Notes: generated by a model not told the origin, from the letters alone. A DNA stretch of 64,000 bases from an uncultured Pseudohongiella sp. (GCA_951812715.1 OX638323.1:2026577-2090576); one strand, 5' to 3'. Positions 36,001 through 44,100 are shown, numbered from the stretch's first letter. A program made the numbers and translations.

Positions 36001-36404
36001 TAGGGGATGATAATGCGGTGGGTGGTAGCGGTAATGACGCGGACACGGCGAACATTTCCATCGACAGCGAGGACGCCGATAAGTCCTCCTCTTTGAGAGC
36101 CTACGTAGCTAGCAATAGCGATGGCTTTTTCGAGACACCGGCGGATAACTCGGATGGCTTTGGTGGTGGATTTAAGAAGAACTCCATTGCGGTCGTTGTT
36201 GAAAAGTACTACAGACTGGCTGTTGCTGGTGAGACTGCGACTCTCGATCTTAATGAGGAGATCGCCGGGAATGATTCGGTTTCGGACAACCGCACATGGA
36301 TTTTTATCGATGTCGATGGCGATGGCGATTTCAATGCTGAGACTGATATGGTTATTGCGCTTGATGGCGCTCTAATTATTGACACTGGCGATTTCACCGC
36401 TTAG
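33063..36404 (+). CDS. Large RTX/S-layer-like type I secretion substrate
   Basis: 1113-aa acidic protein, nearly Cys-free, with no signal peptide. The N-terminus (about 5-110) resembles DUF4214/S-layer-type helical repeats (LNTWVGELNDGATLEDIAND). The middle is Ser/Thr/Asp/Gly-rich beta sequence. Calcium-binding RTX-type nonapeptides occur near 580-640 and clearly near 875-925 (GNGGNDTLIGGTGVDTLQGG). The C-terminus has an EF-hand-like DVDGDGDFN and a hydrophobic end LIIDTGDFTA, as expected for a T1SS signal. AAGGAG precedes the ATG, a CRP-like promoter lies upstream and a strong terminator downstream, indicating a highly expressed single gene. Base composition is less GC-biased in parts of the middle. 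Confidence 0.85.
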   Translation: MAVTAETRTSLIGLSVAMLGSAPGTDNLNTWVGELNDGATLEDIANDIAASDAFQNAYPAFLTNEEFATDFLGSVMGSEVSEELLGLAVDIVVGLLNDGLSRGVLALAIVDALLAIDAAGDAHPAAADLGAAAAALANKVEVAEYYTLDARIADPSVDAIAGVTSDDDTVAAAKTAIDDLGVEEVTGETFALTAGRDDIVGTIGDDLIYAEPLGETRVQSLQAYDAIDGGEGEDTLAVYGDRADLVITNDRVSNVEKLVIDTLGAVDADVSGWDGLESVEVARFGADVVDGDDIDFVKVVVNGASVSLGEIPVVDTTIIGAGGALDLSAGSGAAVEIGSAGQTTSVTVTGGKSVDVDNGYGRQSETVTSVSLDGVARDKGADGENGTSPSANPDYNSSIQHDDTNPRYLAEDGTATNDEDSAARYGADISSVNVKSDAIESVSLSNTDAIVMVNNDSDDPEDLSVTVDLFGAHAWWATSGELWLAGDGSAENVSINVAGDSDFVLASGAIKTLNISGDAGLKLAVADANGAAGSGTLETIAISGGGGVSLDVGSMGELESIDASDSSGNNRLTGIGASVETVTGGSGNDTVAVAAYNNGGLMVDLGEGDDTFSGGASNRFSQIEGGAGMDTLKLTDGTTYEDSSGNKYSIYSGFEMLDVGGGSGAYDLSVLGFDAVTVSSDTGTDTTAVDLQNVMRGTGLTVTGSTGTDTTTEAEVRYIYSEREDGSFIGGGNGGVVDVSLLAIGYQDTATSLIGVNSVTLTLDLGDVTVDDQVDEIRGIVIDSNAIPDTYRYAGPRDVPVASDYTNAIVIKGNDALEEVKITGNARAVLSAATGSSALANVDFVDATENTGGVVVSLGAGNAEEVSMYGGSGDDHFTANNQTGVQGNKLIGNGGNDTLIGGTGVDTLQGGAGTDTLTGGTGNDVFDFISVSDSQLAFTSWGAAYGYDTITDFTAGEDTISLGRTLFNSLPGGLKQDIDLGDDNAVGGSGNDADTANISIDSEDADKSSSLRAYVASNSDGFFETPADNSDGFGGGFKKNSIAVVVEKYYRLAVAGETATLDLNEEIAGNDSVSDNRTWIFIDVDGDGDFNAETDMVIALDGALIIDTGDFTA

Positions 36405-36442
36405 ATTGATCTCATTAACCCGGCGGTTCGCCGCCCTCAACC

Positions 36443-36480
36443 AAAACCCCCGGCCTCGGCCGGGGGTTTTGCTTTTTTTT
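36443..36480 (+). terminator. Strong Rho-independent terminator after the RTX gene
   Basis: Near-perfect stem AAAACCCCCGGC / GCCGGGGGTTTT with a short loop, followed by eight T after GC. It starts 39 bp after the RTX stop and directly precedes the repeat cluster. Confidence 0.95.
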
Positions 36481-36493
36481 GTAGGAGGATTTT

Positions 36494-36733
36494 GTAGGGA
36501 CACCCACCCCACCTGTAGGGACACCCACCCTTCGGGCGATTCCGGTTTTGTGGTTTTGTAGGGACACCCACCCTTCGGGGATTTGTAGGGACACCCACCC
36601 TTCGGATTTTTGAGGGGACACCCACCGCTGGAGGATTTTGAGGGGATTTGTAGGGACACCCACCCTTCGGGATTTTTGTGGGGACACCCACCGCGAAAAT
36701 CTCCGGGGCACCCACCCACGACGACACCCACCG
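36494..36733 (+). repeat. Cluster of GTAGGGACACCCACC repeats upstream of the RAYT gene
   Basis: Five exact GTAGGGACACCCACC copies start at 36494, 36515, 36558, 36585 and 36650. Variants are GAGGGGACACCCACC (36612), GTGGGGACACCCACC (36678) and two degraded ones (around 36704 and 36722). Four are followed by CTTCGG, making a CCC-TTCG-GGG mini-hairpin. Spacing is irregular (21, 43, 27, 27, 38, 28). The leading GTAG recalls the GTAG foot of E. coli REP elements that RAYT proteins recognise. TGGG-ACA-CCCA itself can form a tiny hairpin. Confidence 0.92.
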
Positions 36734-36871
36734 CCCCAATCTCTGCGAGTCAAAACTGCCACTCTGATTTGAGAGGAGGAACCCGACCAAGAATTTTCGT
36801 TCAGATTTGGCTATTTGGAGCATCCCAACTATATATTGCTGCACGAACTCCCGATGATCCCGAGGCAAAGG

Positions 36872-37834
36872 ATGACCCAGCCCCGCTCCAAGATCGTGTC
36901 GCTGACAGACACGTCTTATTACCATTGCATCTCCCGCTGCGTGCGGCAGGCCTGGCTTTGTGGCGAAGACTCGTATACCGGCAAGAACTTCGATCACCGC
37001 AAGCCCTGGCTGCTGGATCGGTTGCGATTGCTGGGGGAGATTTTCGCCATTGACATTGCCGCCTACGCGGTCATGAGTAATCACTATCATGTGGTGTTGC
37101 ACGTGGACCAGGCGCGGTCCCGGTCTTGGGGTCGGGATGAAGTGATCCGGCGCTGGCGACGATTACACATGGGCGACCCATTGGTGCGCCGCTACCTGCG
37201 AGGGGAGTTGCAAACCGAAGAGGAGTATCGACGATTGGATATGATCGTGGACATCTGGCGCGACCGTCTGATCTCTCTCAGTTGGTTCATGAAGAGCCTG
37301 AATGAATATATCGCCCGCAAAGCCAACCAGGAGGACGATTGCAAGGGGAGATTCTGGGAAGGGCGGTTCAAATCTCAGGCATTGCTGGATAACGCCGCCC
37401 TGCTGTCGTGCATGGCCTATGTTGACCTGAATCCGGTTCGAGCCGGGATCAGTACGACGCTCGAAAGCTCGGACTTTACTTCAGTTCAGACGCGAATCCG
37501 GTGCATTGCGAAGGAAAGATGCGAAGATAACGCGCGGCCGCTTCCCAGGCTGATGCCGTTCCGTTCTGGAGTTGAACTGGATGACAAAACAGCCACTTTG
37601 CCCTTTGATCTGAAGGAATACATCGAACTGGTGGATTGGACCGGCCGCATTGCGCGGCGAGACAAGACAGGCCATATTCCGAAAAACACGCCGAGGGCAC
37701 TGTCCGCATTGCAGCTGACTGAACGCCGATGGCGGATGTTAGCGCTGGAGATCCAAAAGGAAGCCATTACGATGTTCAATGGTCTGGACAAGCTGGCGGC
37801 GCGAGAAAAGAGAGGAGAGAGAAAGGCAGCGTGA
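36872..37834 (+). CDS. REP-associated tyrosine transposase (Y1/IS200-like, RAYT)
   Basis: 320-aa single-strand DNA transposase-like protein of the HUH-Y1 superfamily. The HUH motif is in SNHYHVVLHVD. The catalytic Tyr is likely in SLNEYIARKANQ, followed by the hallmark GRFWEGRFKSQAL and AYVDLNPVRAGI. No IS ends or second ORF are present, as expected for domesticated RAYTs. I chose ATG 36872 because GAGG lies 6 nt upstream; the frame is open to 36815. It is flanked by repeat copies in inverted orientation (plus upstream, minus downstream), the classic RAYT-REP layout. Probably drives spread of the TGGGACACCCACC family (inference). Confidence 0.9.
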   Translation: MTQPRSKIVSLTDTSYYHCISRCVRQAWLCGEDSYTGKNFDHRKPWLLDRLRLLGEIFAIDIAAYAVMSNHYHVVLHVDQARSRSWGRDEVIRRWRRLHMGDPLVRRYLRGELQTEEEYRRLDMIVDIWRDRLISLSWFMKSLNEYIARKANQEDDCKGRFWEGRFKSQALLDNAALLSCMAYVDLNPVRAGISTTLESSDFTSVQTRIRCIAKERCEDNARPLPRLMPFRSGVELDDKTATLPFDLKEYIELVDWTGRIARRDKTGHIPKNTPRALSALQLTERRWRMLALEIQKEAITMFNGLDKLAAREKRGERKAA

Positions 37835-37967
37835 GGCGCGGCACGACTAGTTTTATGCTTTTACCGGCAGGCTAGTTCGCGCCCGCGAAACACTCCCCTC
37901 AATGCGCGCTTTGTAGATAGTTTTCAATTTACTGCATCAGAGATTGAAAGAACTCGAACTTCAGGTC

Positions 37968-38002
37968 GGGTGGGTGTCCCACTTTTGTTTGGGTGGGTGT
38001 CC
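37968..38002 (-). repeat. Inverted GGGACACCCACC copies downstream of the RAYT gene
   Basis: Read on the minus strand: GTGGGACACCCACCC (37982-37968) and GGACACCCACCC (38002-37991). Their orientation is opposite to the upstream cluster, so the RAYT gene is bracketed by inverted repeats. The second copy lies 13 bp past the stop of the SapC-family gene. Confidence 0.9.
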
Positions 38003-38015
38003 TTGATATGCCTTG

Positions 38016-38807
38016 TTAGAGATTATCGAAACTGATGTTTCCAGTGTCGTCTGATTCGCCGAAGTTCAGTTCGCCCTCATCGGACTTTTTCCAGCGCCGC
38101 CGGGCAATTTCGATCAGCGCCGGCATATGGTGGCCCGACAGGAGTTGGGCATAGGTGAGATAAAGCGCGCCGGAGTCGCGCATGGCGGAGAGAGATTCGC
38201 CTTCCAACTTGGCCAGGCGCTCCTGGTCGATGGTATGAAGGCCCTTAATCTGCATGGGAGCCTTCTCGTTCCCGGCGGTGATTTCCCATTCCTTAATCAG
38301 CTCAAGCTCGGTCAGCTTTGCCGTGGCGCGTTCGGCAGCCACCAAATCGGACGCATATTGCTGCATTTGCTTCACTAGCCCTCCGAGGAATTCCTCCAAC
38401 TTACCCTCTTCATCGAAAAACGGCCGCCAACCTTTTGCTTTTGCCGGCAAATCTTCGGCTTTGCTGACGAATTCGGAGTCTTGCTGTACGCAAACCTGAT
38501 AACGTTCCGCGTCCAGGCGTGACATTCGGAACGGGTAACCCTCATACGCGTTCGGCAGATGCGCCGCTAGCCATTTGCCGGACTCCTCCACGACCAGGTT
38601 TTCGCCGTTACGCAGGCCCTGGATCGCGATCAGCAGGAACTTGTCCTGCAGTTTGACAAATCCCGCCGGCAGGGCCATGGCCGCCTTTTGCATTTCCTTC
38701 AAGCCCAGCGGCATCAGGTGGTCACCGGCGGCGAACAGGAAGCTCGTTGGCCTGCGCCAGCGCAACTCATTGTGTGTCTGAGGGGAAATAGGAACCAGCT
38801 TACTCAC
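38016..38807 (-). CDS. SapC-family protein
   Basis: 263-aa protein with the SapC family layout. It begins MSKLVPISPQTHNELRW, then has a core with FVKLQDKFLLIAIQGLRNGENLVVEESGKWLAAHLPNAY-like sequence (about 50-90) and an FFDEEGKLEEFLGGLVK segment. There is no signal peptide. The family is named after a gene of the Campylobacter fetus S-layer locus, and its biochemical role is unknown. It lies 1.6 kb from the large S-layer-like RTX gene, separated by the RAYT unit, which supports a link to surface-layer export. The repeat pair directly follows its stop. Confidence 0.82.
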   Translation of the reverse strand: MSKLVPISPQTHNELRWRRPTSFLFAAGDHLMPLGLKEMQKAAMALPAGFVKLQDKFLLIAIQGLRNGENLVVEESGKWLAAHLPNAYEGYPFRMSRLDAERYQVCVQQDSEFVSKAEDLPAKAKGWRPFFDEEGKLEEFLGGLVKQMQQYASDLVAAERATAKLTELELIKEWEITAGNEKAPMQIKGLHTIDQERLAKLEGESLSAMRDSGALYLTYAQLLSGHHMPALIEIARRRWKKSDEGELNFGESDDTGNISFDNL

Positions 38808-39030
38808 GCGGTCATCCGTGTCGAAATCGAAGAACGCGGATTATAGAACGATTCCGCGCTGTCCTGCCTCTGTGCTACGGTAACTTGCGAACTGCTTCAA
38901 GAGGGGCGGAGTGTTTCTTGCCAAAACCCGGCCTGAATATACGGCTCTTGGTATACAATAATCGAACTGAAACCGGAGTTTATGCGACAGTTACATATAA
39001 CGACCGACGTATGAAGGATTTCTAGACCTT

Positions 39031-39807
39031 ATGAAACTATTTTTCGGCAAAGTCACAGAGCGGACGATTCCGGCATTGCTTGCTGCGAGCGTCGCCATCC
39101 TCATCTGGACCGGACCAGCCTTCGCGCAGGACGCTTCAGACGCGCGGGACGCTTCAGAACAGGGCGCCGGTGCGCAAAGCCTGGAACTGTTTGAAGATGT
39201 GGAACGCACCAACTCCAATGCCAACTTGCGCGCAGGCCGCAATAGCGGCGGCAATTCAGCGGCGCCTTCGCTTACCGAGCCGGAATTCCTTCTCATCGGC
39301 GCCTCGCGCATCGGCGACCGGCGGCGGGTGGTGCTCTCGCATCGCAGCGGAGAAATCGTCACCGTGCCGATGCCGGCTGATGGGCGAGCTTCGATACCGG
39401 GCCATGAGCAGTTCCGCATCGTCACTAACGAAGCTGGACGCGTGGCCATCCAGTATCCGGTCGGCAGTTCCTGCGTGGAATCCGCGGATCGCGGCGTCAG
39501 TTGCGATGCGGCCGCCAATATTGCCTGGCTCTCCTTGCGTCCCGCGCCGGCGCCCGAGCAGTTCGTCGTCGACCTCAACGAGAACATTGATGAGGAATCC
39601 GATGCCGACGCCCAGGTCAGGGACGCCGCCGAGGATCTGGCGCGAGACCCGAACAATCCATTTGCGCGCTTGCGCGCCGAAGCGCTGGGCCAGGACGTTC
39701 CGCCCGCGGGTCGATTCCGTCCGCGGCGAATTGATCCATCCCAGGTGCCTCCCGGCATGCGCGTAGTTTCAACTCCATTCGGGGACCGTCTGGTCGAGAT
39801 CGACTGA
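39031..39807 (+). CDS. Exported protein of unknown function
   Basis: 258-aa protein with a signal peptide (helix IPALLAASVAILIWTGPAFAQ, cleavage AFA-QD). The mature part begins with a low-complexity Ala/Asp/Gly region. A small beta domain (about 85-180) with two Cys (SSCVESADRGVSCDAA) follows that could form a disulfide. It ends in a Pro/Arg-rich tail, PPGMRVVSTPFGDRLVEID. No family recognised. A TATACA element at 38951-38956 after TTGG could be an extended -10. It lies 54 bp before the glycosyltransferase gene, so it may belong to the surface-glycan cluster. Confidence 0.7.
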   Translation: MKLFFGKVTERTIPALLAASVAILIWTGPAFAQDASDARDASEQGAGAQSLELFEDVERTNSNANLRAGRNSGGNSAAPSLTEPEFLLIGASRIGDRRRVVLSHRSGEIVTVPMPADGRASIPGHEQFRIVTNEAGRVAIQYPVGSSCVESADRGVSCDAAANIAWLSLRPAPAPEQFVVDLNENIDEESDADAQVRDAAEDLARDPNNPFARLRAEALGQDVPPAGRFRPRRIDPSQVPPGMRVVSTPFGDRLVEID

Positions 39808-39861
39808 GAGCGCGGATAGCCGCCCGAGGGGATTCGGCCTCAAGCGGTTAAACTGACTGCA

Positions 39862-40707
39862 ATGACAGGTTTCGCGCTATCCGTTTCGATCGTCTGCTTT
39901 CATACTCCCCGTCGGCAGGTGCTAGGCTTGCTGGAATCGCTGGCGCTCGCCTGCGAACGAGCGCGGGCTGCATTGCCGCTCGGCGCGGTCGAAATCACCA
40001 TCATCGACAATAGCGAGAGCGATCCTTCGGAGATTGGAGAATTCTCTTCCGGCGATTGCGCTGAACTGGCCGCGCCCCTTCGGTCGCGAGGATGCGCACT
40101 GCGATTACTGCATGGCCACGGCAATATCGGTTATGGCGCCGCGCATAATCTCGTCATTCGCAAATCCGCGGCCGACTATCACCTGCTGCTCAATCCTGAT
40201 GTGGAATTTGATCCTGATGCGCTTAGCGCCGGCCTTGGCTATCTCGAGGAGAATCCGGCGGCGGCGCTGGTCAGCCCGGCGGCAGCCAATGCGGGCCAGC
40301 GGCAATACCTATGCAAACGATATCCTTCGATGCTAATTCTGCTGGTGCGCGGATTCGTACCCGCTGCGCTACGCGCGCCGTTTGAACGCAAACTCGCCAG
40401 CTACGAGATGCGCGACCTGTCGCTGGACCGGCCCAGCACCGATATTCCCATCGCCAGCGGGTGCTGTATGTTATGCAGGGGACACCCACTTCGTGAAATC
40501 GACGGGTTCGACGAACGCTTCTTCCTCTATTTCGAAGACTTCGATCTGTCTTTGCGGCTTGGGCGCTTGGGTAAACTGGCTCACGTGCCCTCGATGCGAA
40601 TCCGGCATGCCGGCGGCAATGCGGCTGTAAAGGGCCTGGCCCATATTGCAATGTTCGCGCGTTCCGCCTGGCGCTTCTTCAATCTTCATGGCTGGAGTTG
40701 GTTTTGA
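39862..40707 (+). CDS. Family 2 glycosyltransferase, WbbL/rhamnosyl type
   Basis: 281-aa GT-A fold transferase. Features are the nucleotide-binding start SVSIVCFHTPR with IIDNSESD, the GNIGYGAAHN motif, the DxD-like LLLNPDVEFD, and the acceptor region GFDERFFLYFEDFDLSLRL common to rhamnosyltransferases such as WbbL. Just before that motif the sequence is CRGHPLREIDG, where the DNA (40478-40490) matches the TGGGACACCCACT repeat core except for one base. This may be an in-frame insertion, but no copy-free relative is visible here. It likely adds rhamnose from the adjacent Rml pathway to the O-chain (inference). Confidence 0.85.
   Translation: MTGFALSVSIVCFHTPRRQVLGLLESLALACERARAALPLGAVEITIIDNSESDPSEIGEFSSGDCAELAAPLRSRGCALRLLHGHGNIGYGAAHNLVIRKSAADYHLLLNPDVEFDPDALSAGLGYLEENPAAALVSPAAANAGQRQYLCKRYPSMLILLVRGFVPAALRAPFERKLASYEMRDLSLDRPSTDIPIASGCCMLCRGHPLREIDGFDERFFLYFEDFDLSLRLGRLGKLAHVPSMRIRHAGGNAAVKGLAHIAMFARSAWRFFNLHGWSWF
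40478..40490 (+). repeat. Repeat core inside the glycosyltransferase gene
   Basis: GGGGACACCCACT, encoding RGHPL in frame, immediately upstream of the conserved GFDERFF motif. It is a single copy and differs from the TGGGACACCCACT core at the first base. Chance similarity cannot be excluded. Confidence 0.5.
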
Positions 40708-41732
40708 CCGATCAACCGCCAGTTCTAGTTACCGGCGCAAGCGGTTTCATCGGTCGTCATCTATGCCGTCACCTGCTGGCTCAAGGCCGGATCGTGCGAG
40801 GCTTTTCCCGATTCCCCGCACTCGCGCAGAATCAAGGGAATCAATGGGGGAATCAATGGGACACCCACCAGAATAAGTGGGACACCCACCAGTATCGGGG
40901 CAACATACTTGATCCGGTAGCCCTGCAGGCAGCCTGCGCTGGCGTCGGCGCCGTGTTTCATCTGGCGGGAGTCGCCCGGACAACGGATTTTCGTAACGAG
41001 CAGGCGCTGCGAATCAACATCCAGGGAACTCGTAATCTGCTCGCGGTGGCGCGCTCCGCGGGTGTGCGGCGCTTCATATTTGTCAGCAGCGCCCATGCCG
41101 CCGAACTTGACGAAACCGGCGCTTCGGATCAGGCCGGAGACTACATTCGCAGCAAATGGAATGCTGAACGGCTCGTGCTCGAAGCCAATGGCCTGGAAGG
41201 GCTGTTGACTACGGTGCTGCGTCCGGCGCCAGTATACGGTCCTGGCATGAAAGGCGGCATCGCCCGGATGATCCGACTAATACATGCCCGGCGGCTGCCG
41301 CCCTTGCCGAAACTGGATCAGGGCTTTTCCATGGCTGGCGTCGACGATGTTTGCCGCGCCGCCATTCTAGCCGCGCAAAGTCGGCTAGCCCCCGGCCAAT
41401 GCTGGCTGCTCACCGATCTGCAACGTTACAACGCCAATGCAATCGAACTGGCCATATACGAAGCGCTGGGGCGAAAAAAACCCGGCTGGCGCACGCCGGC
41501 TATGGTATTCTTCGCCGCGGCCGCCTTGCTGCAACTTGGCCGCCTAGCCGGATGGAAAAAAGCTGAGTCGGGTTTGCAAACCTGGCGCAATCTGACGAGC
41601 GAACGTACCTGGCCGGCCCAGGATATATACGAAGAACTCGATTTCCGTCCCTCCGGCACCTTGTTTGAGCAACTGCCCGAACTCGTTCGGGATGTGACTG
41701 GAAAGCGACTCGCCGCGCGGAAGCAGAAATGA
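40704..41732 (+). CDS. NAD-dependent epimerase/dehydratase with repeat insertion
   Basis: 342-aa extended short-chain dehydrogenase. NAD site TGASGFIG, a conserved Ser in VSSAHAAEL and catalytic YIRSK (YxxxK) support a nucleotide-sugar epimerase or 4-ketoreductase such as those reducing undecaprenyl-linked or UDP sugars. The TTG start at 40704 overlaps the previous stop and has GGAG 6 nt upstream. Residues about 45-65 ([21 protein letters not shown]) are low-complexity. They come from a 12-bp tandem plus two TGGGACACCCACC copies 21 bp apart, inserted in the loop before the GNILDP strand. The enzyme motifs are otherwise intact. Confidence 0.86.
   Translation: MTDQPPVLVTGASGFIGRHLCRHLLAQGRIVRGFSRFPALAQNQGNQWGNQWDTHQNKWDTHQYRGNILDPVALQAACAGVGAVFHLAGVARTTDFRNEQALRINIQGTRNLLAVARSAGVRRFIFVSSAHAAELDETGASDQAGDYIRSKWNAERLVLEANGLEGLLTTVLRPAPVYGPGMKGGIARMIRLIHARRLPPLPKLDQGFSMAGVDDVCRAAILAAQSRLAPGQCWLLTDLQRYNANAIELAIYEALGRKKPGWRTPAMVFFAAAALLQLGRLAGWKKAESGLQTWRNLTSERTWPAQDIYEELDFRPSGTLFEQLPELVRDVTGKRLAARKQK
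40836..40890 (+). repeat. In-frame repeat tract inside the epimerase gene
   Basis: Two copies of GGGAATCAATGG (40836-40859, tandem) merge into two TGGGACACCCACC copies at 40857-40869 and 40878-40890. The 12-bp and 21-bp spacings are multiples of three. Encoded peptide units are GNQW and WDTHQ. Confidence 0.9.
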
Positions 41733-42604
41733 CCAAAGGCATTATCCTTGCGGGTGGCGCTGGCAGCCGGCTGTATCCCATAACGACGACCATCAGCAAG
41801 CAATTGCTGCCGATCTACGACAAGCCGATGATCTACTATCCATTGTCGACACTGATGCAGTCGGGTATTCGCGAGATTCTCATCATCACCACACCGCGCG
41901 ATCGCGAAAGTTATTACAAGTTGCTTGGCGACGGCCGCGCCTGGGGCATCTCGATCAGCTACGCCGGGCAGCCGCGGCCGGAAGGGCTGGCTCAGGCTTT
42001 TCTCATCGGTGAGAAATTCATTGCCGACAGCCGCGTGTGCCTTGTCCTCGGCGACAACATCTTCTATGGCAACCGCATCGAAGAGACTTTGACCAATGCC
42101 GTCGCCCAGGACAATGGCGCCAGCATTTTCGCCTATTACGTGCAGGATCCGGAGCGCTATGGCGTGGTCGTGCTAGATCAGAACAATCGCGCGATCGATC
42201 TTGAGGAAAAGCCGGCCCGGCCCAAATCTCATTACGCGGTGACCGGGCTATACATGTACGACAACCGGGTCGTCGAAGTTGCCAAATCCATTCGCCCGTC
42301 CGCCCGCGGCGAGCTTGAAATCACGGATGTAAACAGAATCTACCTGCAACGTGGCGAGTTGCAAGTGGAACTGTTCGATCGCGGCACCGCCTGGCTCGAC
42401 ACCGGCACTACCCAGTCGCTGCTTGATGCGGCCAATTTCATCCGCGTGCTGGAAGATCGGCAGGGGTTGAAGATCGGTTGTCCCGAGGAGATTGCCTGGC
42501 GCCAGGGATTCATTGATGACGCGCAGTTCGAACGCCTAGCCGAAGAACATTTCAATAGCGGTTACGGCCAATATCTGCTGGAATTGTTGAAAGAGTCGGC
42601 CTGA
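41729..42604 (+). CDS. rmlA: Glucose-1-phosphate thymidylyltransferase RmlA
   Basis: First enzyme of dTDP-L-rhamnose synthesis (glucose-1-P + dTTP to dTDP-glucose). 291 aa, normal length. Nucleotide-binding start [30 protein letters not shown] and the EKPARPKS motif are present. Its ATG overlaps the epimerase stop (ATGA). First of the Rml genes here, which run A-C-D-B. Confidence 0.96.
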   Translation: MTKGIILAGGAGSRLYPITTTISKQLLPIYDKPMIYYPLSTLMQSGIREILIITTPRDRESYYKLLGDGRAWGISISYAGQPRPEGLAQAFLIGEKFIADSRVCLVLGDNIFYGNRIEETLTNAVAQDNGASIFAYYVQDPERYGVVVLDQNNRAIDLEEKPARPKSHYAVTGLYMYDNRVVEVAKSIRPSARGELEITDVNRIYLQRGELQVELFDRGTAWLDTGTTQSLLDAANFIRVLEDRQGLKIGCPEEIAWRQGFIDDAQFERLAEEHFNSGYGQYLLELLKESA

Positions 42605-42650
42605 ATCGGGGCCACCGGGAGCCTGCTGCAAATGGAAGCGCCTGTCGCCT

Positions 42651-43196
42651 ATGAATATTGAAAGTACGCCGATTCCGGGACTACTGCTACTTGAACCGGT
42701 TGTTCACGGCGATGCGCGAGGTTTTTTCATGGAGACCTGGCGCGAGTCGTTTTTCGCCGAACATGGCATTTCGCGCCACTTCGTGCAGGACAATCACAGC
42801 CGCTCGGTGCGTGGCACATTGCGTGGACTGCACTATCAGCTCGAATATCCCCAAGGCAAGCTGGTGCGGGTCGTGCGTGGCGAAGTGTTCGATGTCGCTG
42901 TCGATCTGCGGCATCAGTCGGCCACCTTCGGCCAATGGTTCGGCTTGCGCCTGAGCGAGGAAAACAAATGCCAGTTGTGGATTCCGTCCGGCTTCGCCCA
43001 TGGCTTCTATGTTCTTAGCGAAAGCGCCGACCTGTGCTACAAGTGCACCCAGTATTATCATCCCGAAGACGATCACAGCCTGCTGTGGAATGACGCCGCG
43101 GTCGGCATCGATTGGCCGCTGCTCGATAACGAACCGATTTTGTCCGAGCGCGATCGCGACGCGCCGCCGCTGAACGAAGCGCCGCTGCCGCGTTGA
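42651..43196 (+). CDS. rmlC: dTDP-4-keto-6-deoxyglucose 3,5-epimerase RmlC
   Basis: 181-aa cupin epimerase, third step of dTDP-rhamnose synthesis. Active-site region HSRSVRGTLRGLHYQ with the substrate-binding His, FVQDNHS, and IPSGFAHGFYVLSE with the catalytic Tyr zone are typical. It is 46 bp after rmlA and 13 bp before rmlD. The gene order A-C-D-B differs from the common B-D-A-C. Confidence 0.96.
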   Translation: MNIESTPIPGLLLLEPVVHGDARGFFMETWRESFFAEHGISRHFVQDNHSRSVRGTLRGLHYQLEYPQGKLVRVVRGEVFDVAVDLRHQSATFGQWFGLRLSEENKCQLWIPSGFAHGFYVLSESADLCYKCTQYYHPEDDHSLLWNDAAVGIDWPLLDNEPILSERDRDAPPLNEAPLPR

Positions 43197-43209
43197 GCGC
43201 CGCCGACCC

Positions 43210-44100
43210 ATGAACCAGTCCGCGCTTGTCACAGGCTCTCACAGCCAACTCGCCCGCTGCATGGCCATGGCGGATTCTCCGCCCGGTTGGCGCGGAAATT
43301 TTTGGCCTCGTGGCGAACTCGACATCACCGATACACAGCAGTTGGAAGCCGTGTTGACCGAGACCAATCCAAACTGCGTGATCAATACCGCCGCCTACAC
43401 CGCCGTCGACCGGGCTGAAAGCGAAGCCGATCAAGCGTGGCGAGTCAATGCGGAAGGCGTGGCGAATCTCGCGGATTGGTGTGCGGCGCACGGCGCCCGC
43501 CTGATCCATATTTCAACGGATTTTGTGTTCGACGGCCGCGGCAAGACGCCGTACTCGCCGGAAGCCGAACCCGCGCCCCTGGGCGCGTACGGGGCGAGCA
43601 AGCTCGCCGGAGAGCGGGAAGTGGTCAAGCTGCCCCCCGGGCAGGGCATTATCGTGCGGACTTCCTGGCTGTACTCGGAATTCGGCAACAATTTCGTCAA
43701 GACCATGCTTAAGCTCATGGCCGAACGCGACGAGCTATCGGTAGTCGGCGACCAGACCGGCTGTCCTACTTCCGCTCACTCGCTGGCCGCGCTGGTTTGG
43801 AAGATAGTATGCGTTCCCGCCAGGTCGGGCCTGTACCATTGGCACGATGGCGGCGAGATGAGCTGGTTCGAATTCGCTCGGGAGATTCAGAAATTGGGAA
43901 CAGCCGCGGGAGCGCTGTCGCGCAAGATTCCGCTCCAGCCGATCGCGGCCGCCGCTTACCCCACCGCCGCCGTGCGGCCGGCCTATAGCGCAATGGATCG
44001 TTCGCGAACACTGGAGCATTACGGCATGCCCGAACGCGACTGGCGCGCGGAACTGATCCGCGTGGTTAGCGCGCTCGCCGGGCGGAGCGCCGGGCAATGA
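43210..44100 (+). CDS. rmlD: dTDP-4-keto-L-rhamnose reductase RmlD
   Basis: 296-aa reductase, last step of dTDP-rhamnose synthesis. It has the RmlD core: NTAAYTAVDRAE, HISTDFVFDG, catalytic YGASK, and RTSWLYSEFGNNF. The N-terminal NAD(P) motif is degenerate: VTGSHSQLARCM where the family has GxxGQLG, losing two glycines. It may still bind cofactor, since the rest is well kept. The stop overlaps rmlB (ATGA). Confidence 0.93.
   Translation: MNQSALVTGSHSQLARCMAMADSPPGWRGNFWPRGELDITDTQQLEAVLTETNPNCVINTAAYTAVDRAESEADQAWRVNAEGVANLADWCAAHGARLIHISTDFVFDGRGKTPYSPEAEPAPLGAYGASKLAGEREVVKLPPGQGIIVRTSWLYSEFGNNFVKTMLKLMAERDELSVVGDQTGCPTSAHSLAALVWKIVCVPARSGLYHWHDGGEMSWFEFAREIQKLGTAAGALSRKIPLQPIAAAAYPTAAVRPAYSAMDRSRTLEHYGMPERDWRAELIRVVSALAGRSAGQ

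Noticed and set aside
36494..36733. CRISPR array
   Set aside because: Repeat core is only 13-15 bp, spacing is irregular (21-43 bp), spacers share sequence, and no cas genes are present.
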